A DNA stretch of 64,000 bases from Blasia pusilla (Eukaryota > Marchantiophyta > Marchantiopsida > Blasiales): the NCBI GenBank assembly GCA_050084515.1, contig CM114271.1:20460001-20524000 (forward strand). The letters are read 5' to 3'. Position numbers and translations under genes: made by a program. Each line of letters opens with the position of its first letter. The first letter of the stretch is position 1. Below, in pieces: positions 33,101 through 45,559 of this stretch. The notes below the pieces were generated by a model, which worked only from the letters and a program-made list of their open reading frames with translations, had not been told where the DNA came from and searched no databases.

Positions 33101-33567
33101 ACTCATGCCACTCAAACCAAAGCTCCTAATGTGAAATGACTACTATTACTCTGTAGTTATCAAAGTAACACTCTACATTAGAGTGGGCAAGACCTCAATA
33201 TGTACAAACTTGACTTGCAAGGATATGAATGTCCATTGAAGCAACACGGTTTATGCTAATAGGATATGTAGCTGGAATACTTCTATAGTGTCTCTAATGG
33301 AGAGCAGAGCTCAACGACTCTAAAATATGAAGTCACATAGTTGTTTAATGCTTACAAAACTTATGCGCTAGGAAGAGAGCAGATAAGTATATGTGCTTTG
33401 ACTTGTAAGAGTCCACCCATGACCGAGATGAAGAAGCAAGAAGGTGACTAATCTGTCCACCTTTGATGCGGCTAAAGAACACATGACAATCAACCTCTCA
33501 TAACCACAACAACTTGTCATAGCAACCACAAAGAAATGAGCAAGGAGAGAAGAAGAAATTGATATGT
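33101..33567. other. Intergenic stretch between copy D and solo LTR H
   Basis: I recognise no gene or element in these ~470 bp. Confidence 0.5.
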
Positions 33568-34056
33568 TGTTTCTTATGTCTTTTGCGATGGATTGACGAG
33601 CTTGTGATAGAGTGCCTTCGATGATATTAGAGGACAACCTCAAGATGTCATGGATGACCTGTTGAGGCATCAAGTAACCTGAGAGAGCAAGTTTCCCCTT
33701 CGTTTCGGCTCATTTGGAGCCATATAGATAAAATTACTATTTTGGGTAAGCTATCGTTATAAGTGGAATTTAGTTTCTACTTTGGGAAGTGGCCCTTGAT
33801 CCCCTCCAGCAAGTCAAGAGCCAAGGAGGTGACCTGCGAGCATAGGTTACCATAGAGAGAGCGTGAGAGAGGGAAGGAGGTATACCCAAGGAGAGAGAGC
33901 TTTGGAACTCATTCTCTCTTTGTTGAACCTCTTGGCATGAGGCGGACGAGCTATGGTCTTCCTTGCTTTGTGAGTAATCCAAGTCTTCTATTAGGAGAGT
34001 GGGTTTGGTTTGACATGAGAAAGAGATGTAGTTGTGTGCATATTATGAGAGATATT
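33568..34056 (+). repeat. Solo LTR H of family III, left part
   Basis: The plus-strand match of the copy F LTR (38821-38340 read on minus) includes tttcggctcatttggagcc, aagagccaaggaggtgac and ttaggagagtgggtttggt. It is interrupted at 34056/34057 by copy F and resumes at 38822. Confidence 0.65.
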
Positions 34057-34137
34057 TGTTGTGCGCATACACATCACTACATAACATACATCGTTGTCAC
34101 CGAACACACACACAAACACGTACAATCCCATGCTAAC

Positions 34138-34878
34138 TCATGACATCCAAACAACAAGACCAGAAGTACCAAAATATCTCATCAAGTATAACAATGCTCC
34201 ATCAACCAAGACATCGTAGGACTCCGCATCAGTCACTATCGCCTTAGCTCGCACCACGGACTCATCTGTAGGATGTCCTGGGCGAATCCTCACCACGACC
34301 TCATGTTGGGTGATATACTGTGTGGTACTTGCTCCACCCAAGGATGTCTGTATCCGGAATGGACAACGCTCCACATCGGCTCTCGTCAAGCCCAATCCTC
34401 TGAATGACAATTTTCCCAACATCATGGGTTGCGCTCCTGAATCCAACAAGACGCGTTGCGGACTAAAAGCTCTACTTCCGGGACTCACCAACTGGAATAC
34501 CTCTCCCCGGTTATCCAGCAACACAGCACCAGGAGAAGCCATGACATGCTCTATCATGGGTCTAGCGAGCATCTCCGCCATCCTAGCAATCGTAGCCTGC
34601 CATGGATATGACGTGGATGGCCCGATCATCCGCTCCAAGGGCAGGTCCATCACCTCCTCTGCAATCACCTCTGAACGTGATGCAAGAACTCCAACTCCAC
34701 ACTCACATAGCGTAGCGACCAGCCGGAACACCTCGACGGGCGTACCTCCCAATGTCATAACATCGGAAGCAGAAAATAGCAGAGCACGGTACACCATCGT
34801 GGCCGCCCCCAACATCGTACTCGACACATGCTCCTCCTGAGCGTCGGCAATAGGAGTTGTCGCACTTGTTTCTCCCAT
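34138..34878 (-). pseudogene. Protease of element F
   Basis: The 246-codon minus frame is open. It contains the Gag-protease linker (TLGGTPVEVFRLVATLCECG), then RVLLDSGAQPMMLGKL with an intact DSGA motif. TQHEVVVRIRPGHPTDESVVR follows, matching the family II protease C-terminal half. After LYLMRYFGTSG the frame is LTR sequence, so the natural C-terminus is lost. It is the best-preserved protease frame in the window. Confidence 0.75.
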
Positions 34879-36310
34879 TTTCCTCCATGCCTACACACCA
34901 ATAACATCACCAACTCTCCGGGAATTCTGATTAGGACCCATCAATGGGATCCTCATAGCCTCGGACAACGTGAAAGATTGAGGAAGTCTGGTCTGTTTCG
35001 TGGCTTTCCCCACTTTGGATCCAACTCTGCGACTGCTCCACACGTCATAATTGCGGCGGCCTCCATCTGGGCAACCCCGCACATCCAACTAGGGTCCTCC
35101 ATATCTGTGGCTGCTCCATATGATGTTGATGCCACGGATCCGGCATCGGGTAACCTCAATGCCATAGCGGCAATCTGCTCATGTAGCTGGTGTGTATGAG
35201 TAGGCATCCTCGCCTCATGCCCAGTGTCTCCCTCGACGCATCTAGATGGTGGGACTCTACCTCCTCCACGGGCAATTCCACCACCATGTCAAGCAACTTT
35301 AGCTCCTCGTCCCCCAATGGGACCACCTGGTGCACAACCTCTAGCCCACCCGTACCGGCTAGTGGCTCTGGTGCCCTCTCTAGCTCTCGGTCCGGATGTA
35401 ACTCAGGGTGTAAACTGAAACACTTGGCGCATGTCTGACCATACCTCTAAAAATAGGCACACTGATAACCTCTTGGTGCAGCACCATCTCTTCCTCCATG
35501 ATGAGGCACACGTATATGACCCTTACGAGTGCAATTATGCTGATGATGGGCTCCACCACATGACCAACAAGTAATAGTAGGCGGCTGCTGCTGAGCCGCA
35601 TATGAAGGCACATGTCTCTATGGCATGGCCTCATGGTATCCTCCCTAAGCTCATGGTGCCACAGTCAACCTATCTCGAAGTCTATGTTGCTGCACTGGTG
35701 GTACAGGCAATCGTGACTTCTCTCGCCTAGAACCCATGGTGGATGCGCTCTCCTCCGCCATGTTGCGCTTAATATTCTTGGCGGTCCTAAAAAAATCTCT
35801 CAATGTAGGGGAGGTGTTCATAGGAAGCACCCCTCCCGCACCCGTGTCTGCTGGGTCCAATCCATGCATCGCGTACCATGACTGGATAGCCTAAGCCTTT
35901 GTCAACCCATGAGTGACGTTGATCAACTGGCACAAGCGAGTGTAAGCATCATGCAAACTCTCACCCGGGCGCCTGTGGAAGTTGTGGATGCTCCGCAACT
36001 TCTCTGTCTGTACCCCCTCGTAGCTCGCCCTCAACTCAACGAAGAACTCAACCACCAGGTTGAAGCTGGGACGAACCCGACTAGACGGTACAACTGCTCC
36101 AGTGCGAGTGACCCCTCCTAGTAGAAGAGGAAGTAGCCTCTCCTGACTCCTCCTCCTCATCTGGGAATGGCTCCGTCCATGACACATAGTGTGGGTTATT
36201 GTAGAGTCGTCATGCCTCAATCTCTTGGGCATGTCTGTGGGAGAACTCATGGTAATTGTCCATGGGCGCCCCCTCTAAATGCTAGAACATACTGCTCCAT
36301 GTTGTAAACG
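34879..36310 (-). pseudogene. Gag of element F
   Basis: The capsid part (36250-35891) reads FNLVVEFFVELRASYEGVQ and FHRRPGESLHDAYTRLCQLINV. Downstream are two degenerate zinc knuckles near 35570-35440 (CWSCGGAHHQHNC, and one ending in AKC). Frames change at least three times. The capsid differs clearly from family II but has the same order. Confidence 0.65.
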
Positions 36311-38290
36311 GGTTGAACTCTCTAGAGTTCCCAGCCTATTGTGAGTCATACCAACTTCTAAACTCTGTAATGAAGTCGTGTAGCTCTAAAGCGCCTACAC
36401 CACCCAAAAACCTATGCGGTTCTCTACCCCGGTCGTCCATCTTGTACGCCCAACTGGTAGGACCACTCAATGTGTACGGTGGATCACTAACACACTCCTC
36501 TACACGCTCCCCCTAGTCTGAAGATGACACAAAAGGAGATCGAGGTGGTCTCTCACGTGGAGACCCTCGAAACCTCGCACCACTCGGGGTAAACCCTTCA
36601 GAGCTACTCTCAGGTCCACTACCTTGCCTCTCAAAATCCCAAAAAGGATACGGCGATGACCCTCGTGCCCTTCTCACACGATCATTCTCAATCTCGCGAG
36701 TGATCCCTCAATCAGTCAAACTAAACATGCGGCACTCAATCTCTACTCTCTCACTGAGACGTGTGCTATGCGGCAACAAGCGGCGTGGTCAAAAAATCAA
36801 GTGATTTATCGTCTCATCGACAAATCATCCTCAACTCTGGACATCCCACACAGGTCTATGTCCCCTAAACCCATACATCATCGATGCTCTCAGCATCAAC
36901 ACAAAACCCAATATCCCAAATAACTTCCCAATACCAGAAATCCCTCACACGTGCAGGGTGAGAGACCAGAATGAGTAACCTAACAATAATGTCGATGGCA
37001 CTCCTTGGCAACTGCAAATCTCAACCCCAACTCGGTCGTGAAGACAACTCCTCCAATCAACAAGTCGTACTCCTCTCGTACTGACACTGCTCAAACCTCC
37101 TCAATATGCGGTGCGGATCCAACAGTACGATGCGGCACTGGCCATATGAAATGGCTACAGAACAACACCACACTCGATAATGGGATGCGTCACTCTGCGG
37201 CATACCCTCCTCAATCAGCAATACACACTCTCTGCTCCTTAGTGAAGGAGCGGCTCCGCGATCTAGACGGTACGGTGCGGCCACGAGCGGCACGACGTGG
37301 CAATCGACGACGCGTTGCGACTACGGGCATCACGGCACAGTACTCGATCTTCGTCGAGCGGCCACCAATCACAACATAGCAAAATGAAATGAAAACTCAA
37401 ATACCATAACCCAAGCTGACCTGCTATCACTCGTTGATGTCAAAACTACGATGACGATGACGCCACAAAAAGTACGTGGTGGCGGCGCAAGTCAGAGAAT
37501 CATTAGTTGCCATGGAAGACCGTCCATTCCGTAACGGTGGCAATGGCAACCAATGGAGGACAATGGCCGAACACCGCTCTGAACGGTGGTAGGTGCCAGC
37601 GGCGATTGACGGTGGACGGCGGACGATGGACCGTTAACGGCGCATTGTCGACAGTGACGGTGGATTGTTGATGGTGACGGTCGACCGTTGATGGTGACAA
37701 TTGACCGTTGATGGAGGACCATTGAAGGCAACGGCCGCCGTTGGCACGGCAGCTGGTTTAGGATTTGAACAATTTTACCCTAAAAATTGCCTAACAATGG
37801 CAGTTTTGCAAAATCACCCATAATGTTTTGCTTGCAGCTCCAAATCACGCATCGTCTATTGCACATCGTGCATAACTTCACGATCTAGCATGGCATCAAA
37901 AACTATTTTGAATCGGACCTTCCAATAAAAATTGAAGGGGACTGTTGTTAATCCCAACGTCTCTTCTCCTACAAAAATTTTGGCAGCGTTTCCGTGCTGA
38001 TTTCTCCCAATGAAAATATAAAACCTGTGAAAATACAAATCAGCAAGCTATGTGGTGCTCCCGAGAGCACCGTCATGGGGCAACCCGCCCCCATACTCAA
38101 TCCCTATCAGAAATTGGGAGTGCTTCCGCGCGCCACTTTCTCAAATGAAAAATCGGCACACAAACGTCAAAACAACGTGCCTCTTGCTCCCTTGAGCACT
38201 CCCATGAGCCATGAAGCGGGGAACACGGTTACCAACTTGCACCAAACATAGAGCAACCAGCGAGCTCCTCCATGAAGCTCTCTCACCCTC
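36311..38290 (-). other. 5' leader of element F, including a short-period repeat
   Basis: It is non-coding. It includes the family leader block at about 36955-37010 (gagtaacct, similar to the copy D and E leaders). A degenerate ~20-27-bp tandem stretch lies at 37620-37720 (units built on gttgatggtgac and gaccgttgatgg). No other feature was recognised. Confidence 0.5.
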
Positions 38291-38821
38291 TCATTCTCTC
38301 TTTGTAAAATAAAGTGAAATCTCTCTTACAACACCATAGCTCTCACATGTGTACACTCTCATATGTCTCTCTCAATGTCAAACCAAATCCACTCTCCTAA
38401 TGAGAGGCTTCGGTTACACTCACAAGACAAGGGACCATAGCTCCGCCACCTCGTGCCAAGAGGTTCAACAAAGAGAGAATGAGCTCTCAAAGTCTCTCTC
38501 CTTGAGGTATACCCCTCCCCTCTTCCAAGCTCTCTCAATGGTAACCTATGCTCCCAAGTCACCTCCTTGGCTCTTGACCCAATGTAGGAGGTCAAGGGCC
38601 ACTTTCCAAAATAAAAGTTGACCATATACTCAAAATGATAATTATCTAAAATAGTAAGTTTTTCTCAATATGGCTCCAAATGAACCGAAACAAAGAGGAA
38701 AACTTGCTCTCTTAGGTTTCTCGGGGCCTCAGCAAGTCATCCTCGACCGCCAGAGTCTCCCCTCCACTACTTGCGAAGGCGCTTTACTAGATCTCATCGA
38801 TCTATCCTAAAAAACGTGACA
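38291..38821 (-). repeat. 5' LTR block of element F
   Basis: It reads from TGTCACG at 38821 to about the tttacaaagagagaatgag region. It matches solo LTR G (49406-48905) and, inverted, solo LTR H (33568-34056). Confidence 0.7.
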
Positions 38822-38954
38822 TATTTGAGAGATCTTGATTTATTGGAGATACTTTTGTACACGATCGTCTCTATGGTTTGGATGTCATGAGTTAGTATGG
38901 TATCTTGTAGGTTTTTGTGTGTATTTTGTGAAAACGATCAGTATGCGCACAACA
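38822..38954 (+). repeat. Solo LTR H of family III, right part
   Basis: After the target duplication tatt, the plus strand carries ggtttggatgtcatgagtta and ends GCGCACAACA (38954). This is the 3' end of a family III LTR in the opposite orientation to F. Confidence 0.6.
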
Positions 38955-39744
38955 TGTTAGATCCGCAAGCCCTAGCTGCGTTCTCCATCAACACGTGAGC
39001 GTGCACTAGTTGTGAGGATATCTAGAAAGCACCCACTAACTCTAGAGACCTGCAAGCCTTGGAAGTGAGACCTAGACTATCTTCGTGTTTCAGGCGTGCG
39101 GACGCCCAAAAGGCATCCTCAAGCTCTCCAAGAGTACACGAACTGGAAAGAAGATTAAAGAAAAATTAAAAATTACTACATTAATTTTTAGCATCATTGT
39201 CAAATTTTAGGGGAAAGAATTGGAAGTAGGAGAGAGAATTGATTAACACGTGTAGTAGTTGGGAGCATCCATGGCCATAGATGTACGGGCGTTTCAGTCG
39301 GGGCTTCCACGCAACGGCTGAGCATTGCCAATTCATCTGCCATAGCCAGCGAGAGCGTGGGTAGAATTGGCGAGCTCCAAGAGCGCGCACGTGTGTTAAG
39401 AGACTGGACCTTTACCTCAATTCGAAATCAATCTCGTTTCGGCTCGTTATTCATGCACACATTGCCGTCGGTGTGCGTAAGCGGCTAACATTGCAGGAGT
39501 ACCATATCTCCATTGCGCGCTCGATTGCGACTATGGTGTCCCTTGACGGTGTTCGATGCTTCTGCTCTTCGGGCTGTTCGCTCCGTCTACTCTTTCTTAC
39601 TGCAAACGAGGCCGAACCCTTGTGAATTGCGGTGCGGTGAACTCTGGGGAGATTCGGCATGGTTACTGTAAGTGATCGGTTTCGGTTGAAGATGGAGGCC
39701 GGGGGTTTATGCTGAGGTTTAGTGAGGAGTCCTGAACATCAATC
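38955..39744. other. Upstream region of the PPR gene
   Basis: It is the probable promoter and 5' UTR. I see no open frame with family similarity and no clear core promoter motif. Confidence 0.5.
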
Positions 39745-42010
39745 ATGACATTGACGAGTTCCAGGATGCCGGGCATGGACCCGGGTGTGCTCATTCGAGC
39801 GCGTGTGCCGATTCTTCGGGTTTCGAATCTCATCACCACGAATTTTATTCGTACCGAGGAGAATGAAGCCAAGGTGCTACCACTGACTTTATTGTGATGG
39901 ACAGTAGGTTAATTGACGAAGTTCTCGCCATGATTTGTCTCAATTGGTGCGTTGGAATTCCCCCGTTGCTAATGGAAGAAAGGTATTTCCCGTAGGCAGT
40001 GGATTCGAACAGATTTGCTCTGAGTAGGCCCTCAGTGAAATGAAATTGTGTGCAGTATATGTTGAACTGATGTGTGTATCGCAGGGTGGCACGCGGGGAC
40101 GCAAGGGAATGCAGGGATGCGTCGCGAGCACTGGTTCATCGGAGCCGCATTCACCGATGTCCAGGACGAAATCGGCAGAAAGACTGGAACCTTCTCGCGA
40201 GAGTTCAAGCTCACGCCACATAGGGCGATGGATGCATCAGCCAGATCACTTGATAGATTTGCAAGAAATATTGGATGCTTTGAAGGGAACTGAAGGTGCT
40301 GAAGAGTTGGAGACCGTCATGAGTCAGTGGAAAGGAAAACTTTCGTTTAGGCTGATGGTGACTCTCTTGAATCAAGAACGAGATTGGCAGCGGTCTTTGG
40401 CCCTCCATGATTGGATGGTGGAAAAAGGAGGATACCGACCATCGATTTTCTCCTACAACATTGTGGTCCGGAATGTCCTCAAGGCGAGAAGGTGGACTCT
40501 CGGAGAAGGACTCGTGGCGGAAATGGTTCAAAATGGTGTAGGACCTGACAAATGTACTTACTCTACTCTGATAAGCGCTTTCGGTAAGGCAGGAAAGTTC
40601 GACTCCGCTTTCATGTGGTTCGAAAAGATGGAGGAGAATGGTGTCGCGCCTGATTTGATTACGTACAGCACGCTTATCGAGCTGTCAGGAAAGGTAAAGG
40701 ATTTCTCGCGGGCTGTTTCTCTTTTCTCGAAATTGAGGTCTGCTGGTATCAAGCCAGATCGAGTTGTTTTCAACTCCATGATCAACATGTTTGGGAAGGC
40801 TAAACTCTACAGAGAGGCAGAGAGCCTTCTGCAGGAGATGACTTCCATCGGAATCGAAGCCGACACCGTCACTTACAGTGTTTTGATCCATGCGTACTCG
40901 GAATCTGGAAAATTTGAGGAGGCCCGGGAAGTGTTCGCAGAGATGAAACGCAAAGACGTTAGTCTTGACCCTACTACTTGCAATATGATGATAGATGTAT
41001 ACGGGAAACTAGGCCTTGCTTCTGAAGCAGAGAGCCTATTCCGGAGTATGAGAGAACTCGGTGTATATCCTAATGTGGTAACTTTCAATACTATGATCAA
41101 AGTTTATGGGGAGGTTGAAGCTCTGGCCAATGCTTTCGCTCTGTTTAACACAATGGAGAAGAAGGGCATTACACCCAATATAGTCACGTATAACACCGTT
41201 ATGAAGCTCTATGCCATGCAAAATAACGATGAAAGGGCCACAAGATTACTGAAAAAAATGGAAAATCGTGGCGTCGAGCCCAACGCAATGACATATTCTA
41301 CTCTTATATCAATATACGGTAAAGCAGGAAAATATGACAAGGCTGCTCTTCTTTTCCAAAGCTTGCGTGGCCGAGATTTTCCCATGGATCAAATTCTTTA
41401 TCAATCCATGGTGGTTGTTTACGAAAAGGCAGGCTTCATGGCTCATGCCCAGCGGCTTCTTCAGGAGCTCCATAACCCTTTGACAGTATCTCGAAACACG
41501 GCAATCAACGTCTTAGCGAAGGCTGGGAAGTTGGAAGAAGCTATCAAGCTCTTTCTGACAGCGTATGAAGCGGGCGAGGTGACGGACGCTTCTGTCTACA
41601 GAAACATGATGGAACTCCTGGCGAGTAACAAAAGAACCTACCGTGTGCTCGATGTATACGGGAAGATGAGGCAGACAGATTTTATACCCGATTCCTACAC
41701 TTGCCTGCTGGTGATAGAATCTTATGGCAAGCTTGGATGCGTCAAAGAAGCAGAGGACTTGTACCACGAGATGAAGAGGGAGGGCTTTGTGATAGATGAA
41801 GAAGTTCATTGGCAAATGATGCATTTCTACGGCAAAGCAGGTGACATCGAACGAGCAGAGAGGCTCTTTGAGGATTTGAAAGCAGAAGGAGGCTTGCCCG
41901 AAGACCGACTATACCTGAACATGATGCGTGTATACGAAAGAGCAAACAGACTTGATGATGCATCTAGAGTTTTCCAAGAAATGAAAGCAAGAGAAACTGC
42001 ACTATCGTAA
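39745..42010 (+). CDS. PDM3: P-class PPR protein, PDM3/EMB3140 (At5g39980)-like, plastid
   Basis: Two exons, 39745-39873 and 40085-42010, are joined in phase by a GT-AG intron and encode 684 aa. Exon 1 encodes an Arg/Thr-rich, acid-poor start typical of a chloroplast transit peptide. Without exon 1 a later ATG at 40040 lies in intron sequence. From about residue 140, at least 12-14 PPR motifs follow, mostly exactly 35 residues (PDKCTYSTLISAFGKAGKF, PDLITYSTLIELSGKV, PNVVTFNTMIKVYGE). There is no E or DYW tail, so it should bind RNA without editing activity. The DWQRSL start and the repeat series resemble Arabidopsis At5g39980, required for chloroplast development and plastid transcript maturation. 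Orthology is inferred from memory of that family. Confidence 0.85.
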
Positions 42011-45000
42011 TCAGCCTTCAGAGCACAATGTGTGAGTCTAATCGACTTGTGATTGCCATCTCCATGGTTGGTTTATGATGGTTTTAGCTGGCGTTGGATT
42101 TTGGAGATGTGTTGATAATTGGTTAGTCATAGTCCGTCAATTTCTTTCGAGAGGCCCTTCAGAGAGTCCAGTAACAGTTACACGCTTTGAGGCTACTTTA
42201 GATCCTCAGAGACTTCTGGATACTCTTGGGTCATGTCATCTTCCTCTGAGGGTGTCATTTCATACTCTCCCGTCTAACCCCCCCAAGCTGTTGCCCGCCT
42301 TCCCACTTGAGCAATCATGGATCTGAGAGGGAATTTCATATGAAGCATCTTGTCACGATCCTGGATGTCCACTAATAATTTTGTATCTTTTCTCCTACTA
42401 TTTCAGTGTTGGATTCACGCTCAAAGAACTTTGAAACAGAAGATCTCCCACCAATGCCTTTTACAGCAGCATTGTATATTTCGTCTTACACTTCATTTTT
42501 GCGAGATATGTTTTCAGGTCTGCTAATGAACTATTTTTTTGTCAGACTCCTTCTGCCAGTGCCTTCCCTGCTCCAAGGGCTGCTGCCTCAAAAGTCATTT
42601 ACGCCGGATGTGGTTGGATGTTATGAGGATACCTCAAAGGTGTGTGCCCAGTCGTATCTTGATCCTTTATTTGACACACTTAGTGAGATGAGGTCTGTAC
42701 ACTGCACCTTGTCACTAAACGAAAATTGACATATTTTGTGGATCCAAATTGCTGAATAAATATCAGACTGCACCACTTGCTTGCTCTTGCAATTGGAATA
42801 GTTACTAATGTGTGGGTTGGCTCTTGTAATGTGTGATAGGTTAATAGATGTATGGGAAGAAGAGAATATACAATGACTGTATTCAATGTACATATGACTA
42901 GCCAGATTGTATTGGGTATTCGGCCATTGGATAGATGTGCAACCACAAGTTGGTCCTTCAACCGTTCCAATAATACTCAGATAAGTACCTTTGTCTCTTA
43001 CGTTCAGGCTGAAATGAAAATCATGGAAGATTGTGGGCTGTCAACTTTCTTGCTCTCAAAACTAGCGCTGAAGTCAAGACATGGTCTCATTTTGCTCTTC
43101 AACCAACAAACGGAAAAGGTTGTGGAGATTGATTTGAGTACGTTACTCACTGAATACGGGCTCAAAGACAGAGTCATGTTGGGTTGAATTCTTGAAAACA
43201 AATGTGAAATCAATTCCAGATAGGAATGATGTGATTATCCTGCTTCTCTCATCTGTGTGGGTTAATGTGTGTTTCCTATGTTCATAGCACTCCATCTAAG
43301 CATATTAGAGAAGAAATCTGTGGCAGTCAGTTGATTTTATCTCAACCTGAAAGGAGACTATTGATGAACTGGGCTTTCTACCGGAGTTTACAGATTTCTG
43401 TAATCGGTTTTCAAACATGATCAATCCGTTTTAGAATTTCAGACTCCCACATCTTTCCTTCTGGATGTCATTATCACGCAGTGCAATAGTTTCACTGTGT
43501 AGTCATGAGCCTGGAAATTTTCTCAGTTTGAATCATCAAAGTGAGTAAAGGTCAGTTAGCTGGGTACTCTGGCTCTGCGATTACTGATTTTGTTGGGTCC
43601 AGTGGTCCAATGTGTGTACTTTCTCTCTCAAGTACAGGATGGTAGAGAAAGTCTGGCTTGAGATTCCTGTCTTTCTCTAGACATCAGTACGAGTTTAGTA
43701 GCTTATTTAGGGGTGCTTGCATCGATCATCCATGCATTAGGATGAATAGAAGATTGGATCACTTGGATTGCCAACTCCTTCCTATTTAAGGTACAAACAG
43801 TATGTATTGGGCAGAAAGAAAATCTCTGGCCAAGTTTGTGGTTTGGACGCTTTATATGAGTACCTCAAGGATAAAACCCCCAGTGCGAAGAGGAATCTCC
43901 CTTCTCAGTGCCCCAAACTCATCTTGTTGAAATACCTTCCGGATGAGGAATGCCTGATTCATGGGTTCCACACCCTTCTGCAGGGTTTCCCTAGTGGAGT
44001 TTCAGCTTTGAAGTGACTTTTGTACTTCACACAAATTACATGAGAAAGGGAGTCCCTGCAGGAAAAGGATGGGGAAGTGGAAGATAAACGAGGGTAATTC
44101 TAAGAGCTGATGGTAAACGAGGCCAACAAGAGCAAATGAAGAGAAAGTAGAAAAGTCTAGGAAGATTGAACTATTGGCCTATTGCACGACGTAGCCTTGC
44201 GACCATAGTTATTGTTCCCTGGGAGGAGGATGTCTGGTTGCTGATGTTGCAGATGAACGAAGTGAAGAGGGTTACAGATTAGGAAACGGGACTTCCGTTA
44301 TATATTGGTATTGCTCGTCACTCAAGGCATTGTTTTGGGACAACATTACTTCTCTTTTCTCTGAAATTCCCAAGTACACTTGGACAGATGTGATTGTTGG
44401 CAAGGTTTTCACAGTAAATGCTTGCAATTTCACACACCTGGACAGATATTTAGAGGTTTAAAGTTCCTTCGGTATATAAGAATAAGGGGAAAAATCTAGA
44501 GTTAAAAGCTAGAAGTAGTCGAAGTAGGATTCTTCATTGAAGTCTCTCATCTATACCCACATCACAAAATTCGAATGGTGTCTTTTTATTCCGTTCATGC
44601 ACAAGGTGCCTTTCACAGACATAATCTGATTTCCATGGAAAAGAAAATGCACAACATCTACCCACGACGATCTCAAATTCATGTGAATTAAATCCTATGC
44701 GAAATTAATTCAATTTAATACGCACGCGAGATTCTATTATTACTTGCATTACTTATGACGAGTTAGTTCCATAATTGACACTTGACAGATTTCTATGTGA
44801 CTGACTTGGGAAACATTCAAACGTGAATTTTCCAGGTCAGATTTCTGTGGTTGGAACCTTACAGCACGAAACATCCGACTGGCAAATTTTCAAGTAACCA
44901 TGTTTCCCTTCCAAGAAAAGACCTAGAAAGGAAATTTCACGTCAAAAACATCCTTTCAAGAAATGTTCAAGTCAAATTCCTGCCACCCGGAAGTCTGACA

Positions 45001-45559
45001 CAAATAAACAAGAAATGAAGACTGCAACTGAAGCCAGTGAGAATTTATAGTGGGAAACATCCGAGCTAACAAAATTTCAAATCCTATTTTATCTTGGAAA
45101 TTCTTTACCAAAATAAACCAGTGGAAAAATGTTAAAATAAAATAAAGTTGCATAAGCGAAAATTTCTATCTAAACTGTCCATCACTTTTTCAATTCGAAG
45201 AACTTCTTGAGGGCGGGGAGGCCGCCTTTCGTCTCTTCGGAGCCGATTTCGGCCCGTGGGTTTTTTGGCTCTCTATGCCCCCCTCCTTGGTATCCCCATG
45301 GGATTTCCATCCCAGTTTCTATTAAATTGTATATTCCTTTCTTTTCACTCTATTCTATCAACTTACAACAATTATTCTCTACTATCCTCTTAAATCCATT
45401 TTATTATGAGAAAAATTTCAAACAGGACAAAGAAAGGTAATAACATCTCAAAAAAGAGGAATCAAAAAATACATAATGGAATGCAAAAAGAAAATAGTAA
45501 CAAACCAACACAAGCACCAATTGAACTAGCTACGCGATTGATAGCGTGAAACATATTTG
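42011..45559. other. 3' UTR of the PPR gene and intergenic DNA
   Basis: The first several hundred bases are probably 3' UTR. Open frames up to 111 codons (42852-43187) have no recognisable motif or splice context. From 44400 the sequence is AT-rich, and no gene or repeat was identified. Confidence 0.5.

Larger units (their letters stand above)
34057..38821 (-). mobile_element. Non-autonomous family III element F (LTR, gag, protease only)
   Basis: It starts TGTCACG at 38821 and ends GCGCACAACA at 34057 on the minus strand. A 4-bp target duplication tatt is present (34053-34056 and 38822-38825). Gag and protease are related to family II but distinct. After the protease the sequence passes directly into the terminal part of the LTR; methyltransferase, RT, integrase and PHD are absent. 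The near-identical termini suggest mobilisation by a family II or family III integrase. It is inserted head-on in solo LTR H. Confidence 0.75.

Noticed and set aside
40040-40084. ATG at 40040 as start of the PPR protein
   Set aside because: It lies before a good acceptor (ending 40084) in intron-like sequence. The upstream exon 39745-39873 joins in phase and supplies a transit-like N-terminus.
42852-43187. 111-codon frame downstream of the PPR gene
   Set aside because: It has no recognisable motif, no splice context and low complexity of evidence; treated as 3' UTR or intergenic.
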